Shown piece by piece: positions 24,654-32,596 of a DNA stretch of 57,110 nucleotides (its first letter is position 1; each line of letters begins with the position of its first letter). The stretch is taken from NCBI GenBank assembly GCA_019347895.1, contig JAHWKM010000006.1:1-57110 (forward strand), given 5' to 3'. The stretch is from Candidatus Parcubacteria bacterium (GTDB lineage Bacteria > Patescibacteriota > Saccharimonadia > Saccharimonadales > 2-12-FULL-41-12). Below the pieces are notes generated by a model, which was given only the letters and a program-made list of their open reading frames with translations, made no database searches and was not told the DNA's origin. The translations under genes were made by a program, and so were the position numbers.

Positions 24654-24686
24654 CAAAAAATCGACGATCGTCGAAAAAATGATACA
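24654..24686 (-). repeat. Palindromic intergenic repeat, copy 3
   Basis: A 33-bp copy with the perfect core TCGACGATCGTCGA, 50 bp past the stop of the minus-strand GNAT gene. All three copies share orientation relative to the gene they follow, which fits a terminator-linked function. Confidence 0.72.
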
Positions 24687-24735
24687 CTTTTTACTTCATA
24701 CGATTGGCAATTATATTTATAGACCGGTATTTGCG

Positions 24736-25257
24736 CTATTGTTCGCGCTTCATAATTAAATAGTTCAAGATATATTCTCCGTCAATATACCATTTGTTTT
24801 TATCGACTACCTTGAATCCCTGCTTCTTATAAAAATTAATCGCTCTCTTGTTTTGATCCCATACATCCAGATAAATATTTTTGGCTTTTTTCATATCCGG
24901 ATTATTTAGCGCTGTTTCCAGCAAGGCTTTTCCTATACCTTGGCCCTGATTATCCGAATCAATGTAAAGCCGCCATAGCTCGCGGTCATTTTTGGTCGAA
25001 TTTTTAAAAGAACTCCTAAGACTTCCGAATTGAACATAGCCGACAATTTGATTCTCTGAAAGGGCTAACATGATATTTTCTTTGCCCAAAATTGCATTGA
25101 AATAATCTTCGGATCTGGTTTGGGCAATTTGTTCCTCAAGCTGTGTATTGGTCAAAACCTGTCCGAATGCCTCGATGCAAGTTTCTTTGGCTAGCCGCGA
25201 AAGCTCTTTTAGGTCAGATCGTTTTGCGTCCCGGATTATAAATTTTTTGATAGCCAT
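24736..25257 (-). CDS. GNAT-family N-acetyltransferase
   Basis: A single GNAT domain of 173 residues. It starts with FIIRDAKRSDLKELSRLA, has a beta-4 strand in NQIVGYVQFG and LYIDSDNQGQGIGKALLETA, the acetyl-CoA pyrophosphate loop (Q/R-x-x-G-x-G/A form), followed by IYLDVWDQNKRAINFYKKQGF, as in ribosomal-protein or amino-acid acetylating members. Substrate unknown. It is transcribed divergently from acylphosphatase with only 29 bp between start codons, so the promoters overlap. Confidence 0.9.
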   Translation of the reverse strand: MAIKKFIIRDAKRSDLKELSRLAKETCIEAFGQVLTNTQLEEQIAQTRSEDYFNAILGKENIMLALSENQIVGYVQFGSLRSSFKNSTKNDRELWRLYIDSDNQGQGIGKALLETALNNPDMKKAKNIYLDVWDQNKRAINFYKKQGFKVVDKNKWYIDGEYILNYLIMKREQ

Positions 25258-25286
25258 TGTTTATACAACTATATAATAATGAAAAT

Positions 25287-25556
25287 ATGATAAAACATCT
25301 GAGCATAAAAATTTACGGCAAGGTACAGGGTGTGTTTTTTCGTCAAAGTGCCTACGAGGAGGCGAGCCGGCTGGGCATAAATGGTACGGTTAAGAATATA
25401 CCTGACGGAACGGTGCTGGTAGAAGCCGAAGCGGACGAAGATAAATTAGAAGAATTTCTAGACTGGTGCAAATCAGGGCCCGAACATGCTTACGTGGAAA
25501 AAATTGAAACCACTCCAGGCGAAGTCCAAAATTACCAAGGTTTCCAGATTGCTTGA
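25287..25556 (+). CDS. acyP: Acylphosphatase
   Basis: Hydrolyses carboxyl-phosphate bonds of acyl phosphates. The 89-residue chain has the family signature KVQGVFFRQSAYEEASRLG with catalytic Arg in FFR, and NGTVKNIPDGTVLVEAE with catalytic Asn. The ATG at 25287 is chosen over an upstream TTG because it matches family length and lies 9 nt after TATAAT (25272-25277). The stop codon overlaps the -35 of the next gene's promoter. Confidence 0.92.
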   Translation: MIKHLSIKIYGKVQGVFFRQSAYEEASRLGINGTVKNIPDGTVLVEAEADEDKLEEFLDWCKSGPEHAYVEKIETTPGEVQNYQGFQIA

Positions 25557-25581
25557 CTTCTTACAATTATATTGTTATAAT
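25553..25581 (+). promoter_or_regulatory. Consensus promoter for the GGDEF gene, leaderless start
   Basis: TTGACT (25553-25558), a 17-bp spacer and TATAAT (25576-25581) with an upstream TG make a near-consensus extended promoter. Seven bases separate the -10 from the ATG at 25589, so the expected +1 is at or next to the start codon. The -35 overlaps the acylphosphatase stop. Confidence 0.78.
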
Positions 25582-25588
25582 ATATGAA

Positions 25589-26299
25589 ATGAGAGGAATC
25601 GAAAGTCTAAAAAAACCTGAGAAAAATACTCGGGAGCAAGCCTTATTAGCTATATTTGCGGCTTCAGTCGTTATCAATGGAGTGCAGTTTCTGCGAAACC
25701 GAAAACTTAATAAGGAAGCGCATACAGATACCCTTACCGGACTTTCTAACAGAAGAGGTTTTGAGAAAGCGTACAAAAAAATAGAAAGAAAGATGCCAGG
25801 TAATTTTGCGCTATTAGTAGTAGATGTTGACGGCTTAAAACAAGCTAACGATGAAGATAGCTATCAGGAAGGCGACAGGCTTTTAAAAAAGGTTACTAGA
25901 GTTATGCAGAAAAATCTGCGAACAGAAGATCCAAGCCGCCCGCCTGATGTTGTTTCAGTGTCACGTACCGGCGGTGATGAATTCGCTATCCTACTACCTG
26001 GAGTCAATAATAATAAAGATCTTGAAACAGTAAGATCCCGTTTGCAAAGTGAGCTTGACGACCAAAACGCCAGCGCTTCAATAGGAGAAGTTATTCATGA
26101 AGTAGGCATGACACAAGAAGATATGTTAGAAACAGCCGATAATCTGTTGCATATTAATAAAGAAGATCGGGCTCTTGCAGTGTGTACACCAGAAGAGATT
26201 GACAGAGCAGTACATATTGGTGTAACAGCTGAAGAAGGTCCGCCTTTACGCGCAGTACCGAAGATACTTAGTGCTCTAGATCGACAAGGACAAGCATGA
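25589..26299 (+). CDS. GGDEF-domain diguanylate cyclase
   Basis: Predicted to make cyclic di-GMP from two GTP. The preferred start (25589, MRGIESLKK) gives 236 residues and follows the leaderless promoter. A short N-terminal hydrophobic stretch (ALLAIFAASVVINGVQF) may anchor it. The cyclase domain has DTLTGLSNRRGFE, LLVVDVDGLKQANDE and an intact catalytic RTGGDEFAILLP. An RPPD upstream resembles an inhibitory RxxD site but is two residues further from GGDEF than usual. A ~45-residue C-terminal tail is unassigned. No EAL or PilZ partner is seen in the window. Confidence 0.88.
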   Translation: MRGIESLKKPEKNTREQALLAIFAASVVINGVQFLRNRKLNKEAHTDTLTGLSNRRGFEKAYKKIERKMPGNFALLVVDVDGLKQANDEDSYQEGDRLLKKVTRVMQKNLRTEDPSRPPDVVSVSRTGGDEFAILLPGVNNNKDLETVRSRLQSELDDQNASASIGEVIHEVGMTQEDMLETADNLLHINKEDRALAVCTPEEIDRAVHIGVTAEEGPPLRAVPKILSALDRQGQA

Positions 26300-26352
26300 G
26301 ATATAAGCTTGATGTATCTTTATTTAAGGCTGTGGTACTATTAATTAGTTAA

Positions 26353-26531
26353 CAATTTGGAAATATGAAGAGCGCAGCCAGGGAACTAGCCCGATGACCT
26401 GCCAGCAACCATTCGACAAGCTCATGGCTTTCAGCCTATTTGTTGAAACGGTGCTAAATCTAGACCGTAATAAAAATTGCGGAAAGATATTTATTTTTTA
26501 AATCCTTTCCGCGTTAAAGAAAGGATTTTTT
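26353..26531 (+). promoter_or_regulatory. SAM-I-type riboswitch with mutually exclusive expression stems upstream of metK
   Basis: The aptamer core has the SAM-I landmarks in order: GAAGAGCGCAG, AGGGAACTAGCCCGATGACC, GCCAGCAACC, a P3 arm (TTCGACAA with TTGTTGAA) and ACGGTGCTAAATCTAGACCGT as P4. CAATTT and AAATTG can close P1. Downstream, GCGGAAAG (26479-26486) can pair CTTTCCGC (26505-26512), or AAATCCTTTC (26500-26509) can pair GAAAGGATTT (26519-26528). The two stems are exclusive. The second hides the AAAGGA ribosome site of metK and ends in a T-run. An extended -10 (TGGTACTAT, 26333-26341) lies upstream. Ligand binding should repress. Confidence 0.85.
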
Positions 26532-26532
26532 A

Positions 26533-27651
26533 ATGCCCAATCATGCCAAATTATTTACAAGCGAGTCAGTTTGCGCCGGCCATCCGGATAAAATTTGCGA
26601 CGCCATCAGCGACGCCATCGTCGATGCGCTATTAGCCCAAGATCCGCACAGCCGGGCGGGAGTAGAAGCTGTCGCCGGAGCCAATCAAATCTGTCTATTT
26701 GGCGAAATCAAAACCAAGGCCGATATTGATTTTGAGAAGATTGTTCGTGATAAAGTGGCCGAGCTAGGCTACGCCAATCCGGCCTGGGGATTCTCCGGCG
26801 AATCAAGTTTTAGCAATGACGTCCACCAGCAGTCGCCGGAAATTGCGCTCGGCGTAGACCAAGACGGCGCCGGCGACCAGGGCATGATGTTTGGCTTTGC
26901 CTGCGATGAGACTCCGGAACTTATGCCGCTGCCGATAGCACTGGCGCACGCGCTGGCAAGAAGGATCGACGAAGCCCGCGAAAAAGGCCAGTTAAAATGG
27001 CTGCGTCCGGACGGCAAGGCCCAGGTAACCGTGCGTTACGAAGGGGCAAAACCAGTAGCCATTGAAAAACTTGTGGCCGCCGTAGCCCATGATGAAACGA
27101 TGACGGCCAAAGACGTGCGCGACGAAGTAATCGTCCAGATTTTCAAAACCGTATTAGATAAATATAAATTAAGCCTGCCGGCAGATGCGGACATAGTAGT
27201 TAATGGAACCGGTCTGTGGCACATCCCCGGCCCGGAGTCGGACGCCGGCTTGACAGGGCGCAAAATTGTGGTTGATACTTACGGCGGCTACGCTAGAGTC
27301 GGCGGCGGAGCGTTTTCCGGCAAAGACCCCAGCAAGGTTGATCGTTCCGGCGCTTACGCGGCCAGGTATATTGCCAAAAACATTGTGGCTGCGGGATTAG
27401 CCAGCAAATGCGAAGTCGGCCTGGCTTATGTCATCGGCAAACCCGACCCGCTGATGCAAACCATAGAAACCTTCGGCACCGCTAAAGTATTAGAGAACGA
27501 ATTGCATGATTTTAAAAAGAAATTAATCAATACATCAGTCAAAGGCATCTGCGAAACGCTGGATTTGCGCCGTCCGATCTATAGCCAAACCAGCGCCTAC
27601 GGCCACTTCGGCAAGCCAAACTTACCTTGGGAAAAACTCCACAAGCTTTAA
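26533..27651 (+). CDS. metK: S-adenosylmethionine synthase
   Basis: Makes SAM from methionine and ATP. 372 residues, near-normal family length. The N-terminal motif is FTSESVCAGHPDKICDAISD, the signature is GAGDQGMMFGFACDET (usually GAGDQG-MFGYA), and the phosphate-binding loop is GGGAFSGKDPSKVDRSGAY near 258; all are intact. Ribosome site AAAGGA lies 7 nt upstream inside the riboswitch hairpin. Its product feeds the CFA synthase and methyltransferases in the window. Confidence 0.97.
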   Translation: MPNHAKLFTSESVCAGHPDKICDAISDAIVDALLAQDPHSRAGVEAVAGANQICLFGEIKTKADIDFEKIVRDKVAELGYANPAWGFSGESSFSNDVHQQSPEIALGVDQDGAGDQGMMFGFACDETPELMPLPIALAHALARRIDEAREKGQLKWLRPDGKAQVTVRYEGAKPVAIEKLVAAVAHDETMTAKDVRDEVIVQIFKTVLDKYKLSLPADADIVVNGTGLWHIPGPESDAGLTGRKIVVDTYGGYARVGGGAFSGKDPSKVDRSGAYAARYIAKNIVAAGLASKCEVGLAYVIGKPDPLMQTIETFGTAKVLENELHDFKKKLINTSVKGICETLDLRRPIYSQTSAYGHFGKPNLPWEKLHKL

Positions 27652-27737
27652 AATATTTCAGTGTTCTGCTTCGGACTAACGCTTGCAAAATGGTTCAGAT
27701 AGATATAATTTGGACATACTTGAAGGGATTATAGTTT

Positions 27738-28097
27738 ATGGCCAAACGCGCGAGGAATAATTGGGTAAGAACATTCTTCGACAAAAAGTCTGTGGAGAAA
27801 ATTGAAAATAAGCAAGGAATGGGACTTAGGGAAGTAGCGAGGAGGCGTGCTGAAAAAGAACGAGCTACTTGTAGGGAAGCGGGCAACTGCGGTATCGAAG
27901 CTTTTTGCGGACCGGCTACAATAATGTCAGAAGAACAATGGGGTTTAAACTTATTAGGAAATGACGATTCAGAAGAACATGGAGCAGTCATTGAAGGAAT
28001 GGAGGTAGGCTATAATTGTAACCAATGTTCAAATTCATCACCTGCATTTGCCCGAGTAACTAGAGAAATTGGAAACTTGTTAATAGACGACACTTAA
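27738..28097 (+). CDS. Small cysteine-containing hypothetical protein
   Basis: 119 residues, no family recognised. A basic N-terminal third (WVRTFFDKKSVEKIENK, then LREVARRRAEKERATC) is followed by CREAGNCGIEAFCGPATI and, later, NCNQCSNSSPAF. Six cysteines in two clusters suggest metal binding or disulfides. Codon use is AT-rich relative to metK. AAGGGA lies 12 nt upstream of the ATG; TATAAT is 31 nt upstream. It stands alone between metK and corA. Confidence 0.55.
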   Translation: MAKRARNNWVRTFFDKKSVEKIENKQGMGLREVARRRAEKERATCREAGNCGIEAFCGPATIMSEEQWGLNLLGNDDSEEHGAVIEGMEVGYNCNQCSNSSPAFARVTREIGNLLIDDT

Positions 28098-28152
28098 AAA
28101 CATTTTGGGCTAGTTTGGTTGGCGATGAAGTACTGAGGTATAATCTTGGTTA

Positions 28153-29079
28153 ATGATCAGCATATATCATAGCACCGCGAGGGCAAGAAAAATCGCGACT
28201 TTAGATGAGGCTAAGGCCGGCGCCTGGGTCCATGCCGTTACGCCCACCGAACAAGAACTCGACCGGCTTAGCCAGCAGTTCAATCTTGACCGGGATATAT
28301 TGCGTGATGCTATCGACCCCCATGAGGCCCCCCGCGTAGAAGTCAGTGATGGTACGACGTATGTTTTCGCACGTTATTGCCGCCCGGAAGATCCGGACAT
28401 TCCGACTGAACCGATGCTGATAATTTACACCAATAACAATATTATTACCGTAATGCGCAGCGACGACAGTGTATTGGACGACCTGATAAACGGCAACATT
28501 GAGGTCCTTACTACCCAAAAAACCAAATCATTCCTATACATATTCGCCCAGATTAACCGCTCATACCGCCAGCAGCTGCAAAAAATTGCCAAACAAATTT
28601 TACGATTCCGTTCGCAAATGCGCCAAAGAGAAGCCAGCAGCTCGGATTTATTGAAATTTATTGAGCTGGAAGAAGACCTAAACGAATTCTTGTCAGCCTT
28701 GCAGCCGCAAGGAATCGTTCTAAACGCGCTGGAGAGCGGCAAATACATGCGTCTTTACGACAACGACCGCGAGCTGGTGGATGACATAATGCTAAACACC
28801 AATGAGTTGATCGAACAATGTAAATCACGTCTTCGTTCGGTGGTAAATGTCCGCCAGGCTTATGACGTGATCGCCACCAACAACCTGAATAAAATTTTCA
28901 AGCGTTTGACTACACTGGCGATATTTTTGGCTATTCCCACTGTTATCGGGGGGCTTTACGGTATGAACGTCGAGCTGCCGCTTGCCGACCACAGGTACGC
29001 TTTTTACTTTGTCTTGTTGATTATTTTCAGCAGCGTTTTTATCACGGCCAAGATTTTCAGCCGCAATAAATGGCTCTAG
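28153..29079 (+). CDS. corA: CorA-family magnesium/cobalt channel
   Basis: A pentameric Mg2+ uptake channel in the cytoplasmic membrane. 308 residues: an N-terminal cytoplasmic alpha/beta domain, a long stalk helix region (SYRQQLQKIAKQILRFRSQM) and two C-terminal helices. The first ends in the selectivity motif YGMNVELPL near residue 273. A periplasmic loop and a basic C-terminus (SRNKWL) complete the family layout. TATAAT ends 8 nt before the ATG with no Shine-Dalgarno, so the mRNA is probably leaderless. Confidence 0.93.
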   Translation: MISIYHSTARARKIATLDEAKAGAWVHAVTPTEQELDRLSQQFNLDRDILRDAIDPHEAPRVEVSDGTTYVFARYCRPEDPDIPTEPMLIIYTNNNIITVMRSDDSVLDDLINGNIEVLTTQKTKSFLYIFAQINRSYRQQLQKIAKQILRFRSQMRQREASSSDLLKFIELEEDLNEFLSALQPQGIVLNALESGKYMRLYDNDRELVDDIMLNTNELIEQCKSRLRSVVNVRQAYDVIATNNLNKIFKRLTTLAIFLAIPTVIGGLYGMNVELPLADHRYAFYFVLLIIFSSVFITAKIFSRNKWL

Positions 29080-29090
29080 GCCGCGCGTAG

Positions 29091-29170
29091 TTGTGAGAAA
29101 AACACTCTTATGCTATAATTACAGATAAGAAAGCACTTGTAAGCGCTTACCTGAGCAAAGCGCTTTTTTT
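29091..29170 (+). promoter_or_regulatory. typA promoter with terminator-like leader hairpin
   Basis: TTGTGA (29091-29096), 17 bp and TATAAT (29114-29119, with TG upstream) form a good promoter. The short leader contains AAGCGC (29141-29146) pairing with GCGCTT (29160-29165), followed by an unbroken T-run to 29170, only 6 nt before the typA ATG. A GTAAGCGCTTAC palindrome overlaps the left arm. This looks like an intrinsic attenuator controlling typA, or a hairpin that presents the start codon. Confidence 0.65.
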
Positions 29171-29176
29171 AATGAT

Positions 29177-31000
29177 ATGAAGACTAACCAAGACCCGACG
29201 AAAATACGCAACATTGCTGTAATTGCTCATGTTGATCATGGGAAGACCACTTTAGTTGACGGTCTGCTAAAGCAATCCAAAACATTTCGTGACAATCAGG
29301 CAGAAATGAGCCAGGACCTGATAATGGACAGCGGCGATCAGGAGAAAGAGCGCGGGATTACCATCACCGCCAAGGTCACGGCCGTCCAGCACGGAGACTA
29401 TCGCATCAACATCATTGATACTCCCGGACACGCTGATTTTAGCGGTGAAGTCGAGCGGACGCTAAATATGGCTGATGGTTGCCTGCTGATAGTTGATGCC
29501 CAGGAAGGCCCGATGCCCCAGACTAAATTTGTCCTTGGCAAGGCGCTGGCCGCCGAGCTCAAACCGATTGTTATTATCAATAAAATTGACAAGTCCGGCA
29601 CCCGGATAAGTGAAGTAATAAACGAGCTGGACGATTTGTTTTTAGAATTGGCCGTCCACGAAGACCAGTTGCACTATCCGACATACTACGCCATCGGACG
29701 AGCTGGGAAAGCCTGGGAAAGCGTACCGGATAACCCGCAGGCCGAGGCGGATTTAGAGCCGATATTTGATGCCATTACCAAACATATTCCGGCGCCCAAA
29801 GTCGAAGCCCACGGGCCGTTTCAAATGCTGGTTACGGCACTGGCCTGGGACAATTTCAAAGGCAAATACGCGGTAGGCCGCATTACGCGGGGAAGTGTTA
29901 AGGCAGGACGTCCTGTAGCGCTTTGCAAAAAAGATGGCTCAATTAAAAAAGATAAAATTGACCTGGTATTTATGAGCCACGGCGTTTCCAGGTTTGAGGT
30001 CGACCAAGGCGTGGCCGGCGACATCGTGCAGCTGACAGGTTTGGAGGACGCCCAAATTGGCGAGACGATTGCCGACGGGGACAATCCCCAGGCGCTGCCG
30101 CTACTGGAAGTAGAAGCTCCGACTTTAAGGATTTACTTAGGTCCGAACACCAGCCCGTTAAAAGGCACGGAAGGCGAGTTTAATACCAGCCGTCAAATTA
30201 GCGAACGACTAAAGAAAGAACTGGAAATCAATGTGGGCCTGCAGGTAAAGGAAGACGGAATCGGCTTTTTAGTAGCCGGCCGGGGCGAGCTGCATTTGAG
30301 CGTGCTTATCGAAACCATGCGGCGCGAAGGTTTTGAATTTGAAGTCGGCCGGCCGCAAGTTGTTACTCGGGAGAAAGACGGCAAAATCGAAGAGCCTATA
30401 GAAGAATTAATAGTGGAAGTTCCAGCCGAGCATGTGGGCACGGTCCAGCAGGAACTGGGCTCCCGCCGGGCCACTTTAAAGGAGCAGTTCGCCAGCCCTA
30501 AAGGCGTCACCAAACTTATCTATGAATTGCCGACCCGCACTTTGCTAGGCGCCAAAGGCATCCTCACCACTAACACCAAAGGCACTGTTATAATGCATAG
30601 CCTCATGGCCGGTTATAAAACGCAGGGGTCGACCTTGCAGCAATTGAGGAATGGTGTGTTGATTTCTTATGAAGCCGGCACCACCACGCCTTATGCGCTG
30701 CAAAACGTCGAAGCCAGGGGAATTTGCTTTGTAGCTGCCGGTGTCAAAGTTTACGGCGGTCAAATAATCGGTCTCAATACCCGTTCGGATGACATGGAAA
30801 TAAATGTCTGCCGGGCCAAGCAGCTGACTAATATGCGTAGTACGTCAAGCGACGGCGTGGTACAGCTAACGCCGCCAACAATTCTTAGTTTGGAACAGTG
30901 CTTGGATTTTATAGAAAACGACGAGCTGCTAGAGGTAACGCCCCAAAATTTACGCCTCCGCAAAAAGGAGCTAGATCCTAATAAGCGCAAGCGAAGGTAG
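29177..31000 (+). CDS. typA: Ribosome-associated GTPase TypA/BipA
   Basis: A translational GTPase that assists 50S assembly and stress adaptation. 607 residues: P-loop AHVDHGKTTLVDGLL near residue 14, switch I DSGDQEKERGITITAK, DTPGHADF, and NKIDKSG for guanine. Domains II and III and the BipA-specific C-terminal domain follow (GELHLSVLIETMRREGFE, then VYGGQIIGLNTRSDDMEINV). All G motifs are intact. No Shine-Dalgarno is seen; the start follows a leader hairpin by 6 nt. A strong terminator closes the gene. Confidence 0.97.
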   Translation: MKTNQDPTKIRNIAVIAHVDHGKTTLVDGLLKQSKTFRDNQAEMSQDLIMDSGDQEKERGITITAKVTAVQHGDYRINIIDTPGHADFSGEVERTLNMADGCLLIVDAQEGPMPQTKFVLGKALAAELKPIVIINKIDKSGTRISEVINELDDLFLELAVHEDQLHYPTYYAIGRAGKAWESVPDNPQAEADLEPIFDAITKHIPAPKVEAHGPFQMLVTALAWDNFKGKYAVGRITRGSVKAGRPVALCKKDGSIKKDKIDLVFMSHGVSRFEVDQGVAGDIVQLTGLEDAQIGETIADGDNPQALPLLEVEAPTLRIYLGPNTSPLKGTEGEFNTSRQISERLKKELEINVGLQVKEDGIGFLVAGRGELHLSVLIETMRREGFEFEVGRPQVVTREKDGKIEEPIEELIVEVPAEHVGTVQQELGSRRATLKEQFASPKGVTKLIYELPTRTLLGAKGILTTNTKGTVIMHSLMAGYKTQGSTLQQLRNGVLISYEAGTTTPYALQNVEARGICFVAAGVKVYGGQIIGLNTRSDDMEINVCRAKQLTNMRSTSSDGVVQLTPPTILSLEQCLDFIENDELLEVTPQNLRLRKKELDPNKRKRR

Positions 31001-31058
31001 CCTTGCCAAATAATTATCTCAGGGCTAAAGTTATGTATGGAAGTGTGAGGCTTCCACC

Positions 31059-31090
31059 GATCCCGGCATCGCCGCCGGGATCATTGTTTT
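31059..31090 (+). terminator. Rho-independent terminator after typA
   Basis: GATCCCGGC (31059-31067) and GCCGGGATC (31074-31082) form a 9-bp GC-rich stem around a 6-nt loop, followed by ATTGTTTT. A smaller hairpin GGAAG/CTTCC lies just before it at 31039-31055. Confidence 0.82.
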
Positions 31091-31150
31091 GTAGGCCATT
31101 GCAGAGCAATCTGATAGTATGAGATAAACATAAAATCCGAAAGGAAAAAC

Positions 31151-32596
31151 CTGGCCCGACGCGAACTTTCCCGGCACTCTAAAAACAAATGGGTTATTTT
31201 ATCCGTGTTAGCCTTAGCTCAGTTCATGGTTGTGCTGGATATTGCCATTGTGAATGTGGCGCTGCCGTCTATCGCGGCTGATTTAAAATTTGCTCCCAAT
31301 AATCTTCAATGGGTAGTCACGGCTTATACCCTTACTTACGGCGGTTTTTTACTGCTAGGCGGACGGCTGGCCGATCTTTACGGACGGCGCCGGATTTTTA
31401 TCGGGGCAGCCGCGGCCTTCGCGCTCGCCTCGCTAGCTTGCGGCTTGGCGCAATCCGAAAGCGCGCTTATTATCACCAGAGCTATCCAAGGTTTAACCGC
31501 GGCCATAATGTCTCCAGCCGCATTGTCGATAGTGATCAGTGAATTTAAAGAAGGCAAGGAACGCAACCGGGCCATGGGAGTCTGGGCGGGTGTATCAGCT
31601 GGAGGTGCTGCAGTCGGAGTTTTATTGGGCGGAGTTTTGACCCAATATCTAAATTGGCGGTGGAATTTCTTTGTAAACCTGCCTATCGGGGCCTTTATTG
31701 TTTTCGCTGCGGTCCAATTGCTGCCTCACCGCATCGGCGAAGAAACTAAAAAGATAAAGCTGGATTTACTCGGTGCCATTTTGGCAACGGGCGGTCTCAT
31801 GTCATTAGTGTACGGATTGTCCAAGGCTCCTAATGCAGGCTGGAATTCGCCGACAGTTGTAGGGTTTATCACCGCCGCAGTTTTGCTGCTGGCAGTATTT
31901 TTGGTTAACGAAAAACGCAGCGAGCACCCATTAATGCCGCTTAGCTTATTTAGGATCCGGAATGTGCTTGGCGGCAACCTGACAGCCATGGCCGTAGCCA
32001 GCACAATTTTCTCTATGTTTTTCTTTATGACCTTATATGTTCAGGGTGTCTTGGGCTATTCACCGGTTAAAACCGGGCTGAGTTTCTTGCCGGTATCTAT
32101 AATTATCGGTATTACATCCGGCTTAGTGTCAAACGTGGTTAACAAGATTGGCTACAAGCCGCCTCTCGTAGCGGGCGCTGTCCTAAATGGCGTCGGTTTA
32201 TATATGCTTAGCCATATCAAGGTAGACGGGTCATACTGGCAAGATGTATTTCCCGGCCTGGCAATCTTTGCCGTCGGCCTGGGAATGACTTTTGTGTCAA
32301 TGACTCTGGCCGCTACAACAGGTGTTCCTAAGCATATTTCCGGATTAGCCTCCGGCGTACTTAATACCAGCCAGCAGGTGGGCGGTGCACTAGGGCTGGC
32401 AATACTGTCGGCTGTTTTTGTTTCGACCTTCAATTCGGATATTGCCAACCAGGTGCAGCCAGTAGCCGCCCAAGTACATGGTTACAGCAATGGATTGTTA
32501 GTCGGGGTCGGCCTAGCGCTGTCAGCCGTCGTCGTTTCATCCTTACTCATCAAGAACAATCAAGCCGGCACCAGCGAAGCTACGAAAAACGACTAA
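31151..32596 (+). CDS. MFS drug:H+ antiporter, 14-helix (DHA2) type
   Basis: A multidrug exporter of the major facilitator superfamily. The family start KNKWVILSVLALAQFMVVLD is encoded, but the first ATG, GTG or TTG in frame is the GTG at 31205, inside helix 1. The only start-like codon upstream in the open frame is CTG at 31151, with AAGGA 5 nt before it, so a CTG start is proposed (481 residues). Later motifs are LADLYGRRRIF (motif A) and AIMSPAALSIVISEF. About 14 hydrophobic segments fill the chain. Substrate unknown. Its stop overlaps the convergent Fur-family stop by 4 bp. Confidence 0.88.
   Translation: MARRELSRHSKNKWVILSVLALAQFMVVLDIAIVNVALPSIAADLKFAPNNLQWVVTAYTLTYGGFLLLGGRLADLYGRRRIFIGAAAAFALASLACGLAQSESALIITRAIQGLTAAIMSPAALSIVISEFKEGKERNRAMGVWAGVSAGGAAVGVLLGGVLTQYLNWRWNFFVNLPIGAFIVFAAVQLLPHRIGEETKKIKLDLLGAILATGGLMSLVYGLSKAPNAGWNSPTVVGFITAAVLLLAVFLVNEKRSEHPLMPLSLFRIRNVLGGNLTAMAVASTIFSMFFFMTLYVQGVLGYSPVKTGLSFLPVSIIIGITSGLVSNVVNKIGYKPPLVAGAVLNGVGLYMLSHIKVDGSYWQDVFPGLAIFAVGLGMTFVSMTLAATTGVPKHISGLASGVLNTSQQVGGALGLAILSAVFVSTFNSDIANQVQPVAAQVHGYSNGLLVGVGLALSAVVVSSLLIKNNQAGTSEATKND

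Noticed and set aside
21640-24686. CRISPR array
   Set aside because: The palindromic repeat has only three copies spaced over kilobases with genes between; no regular spacers.
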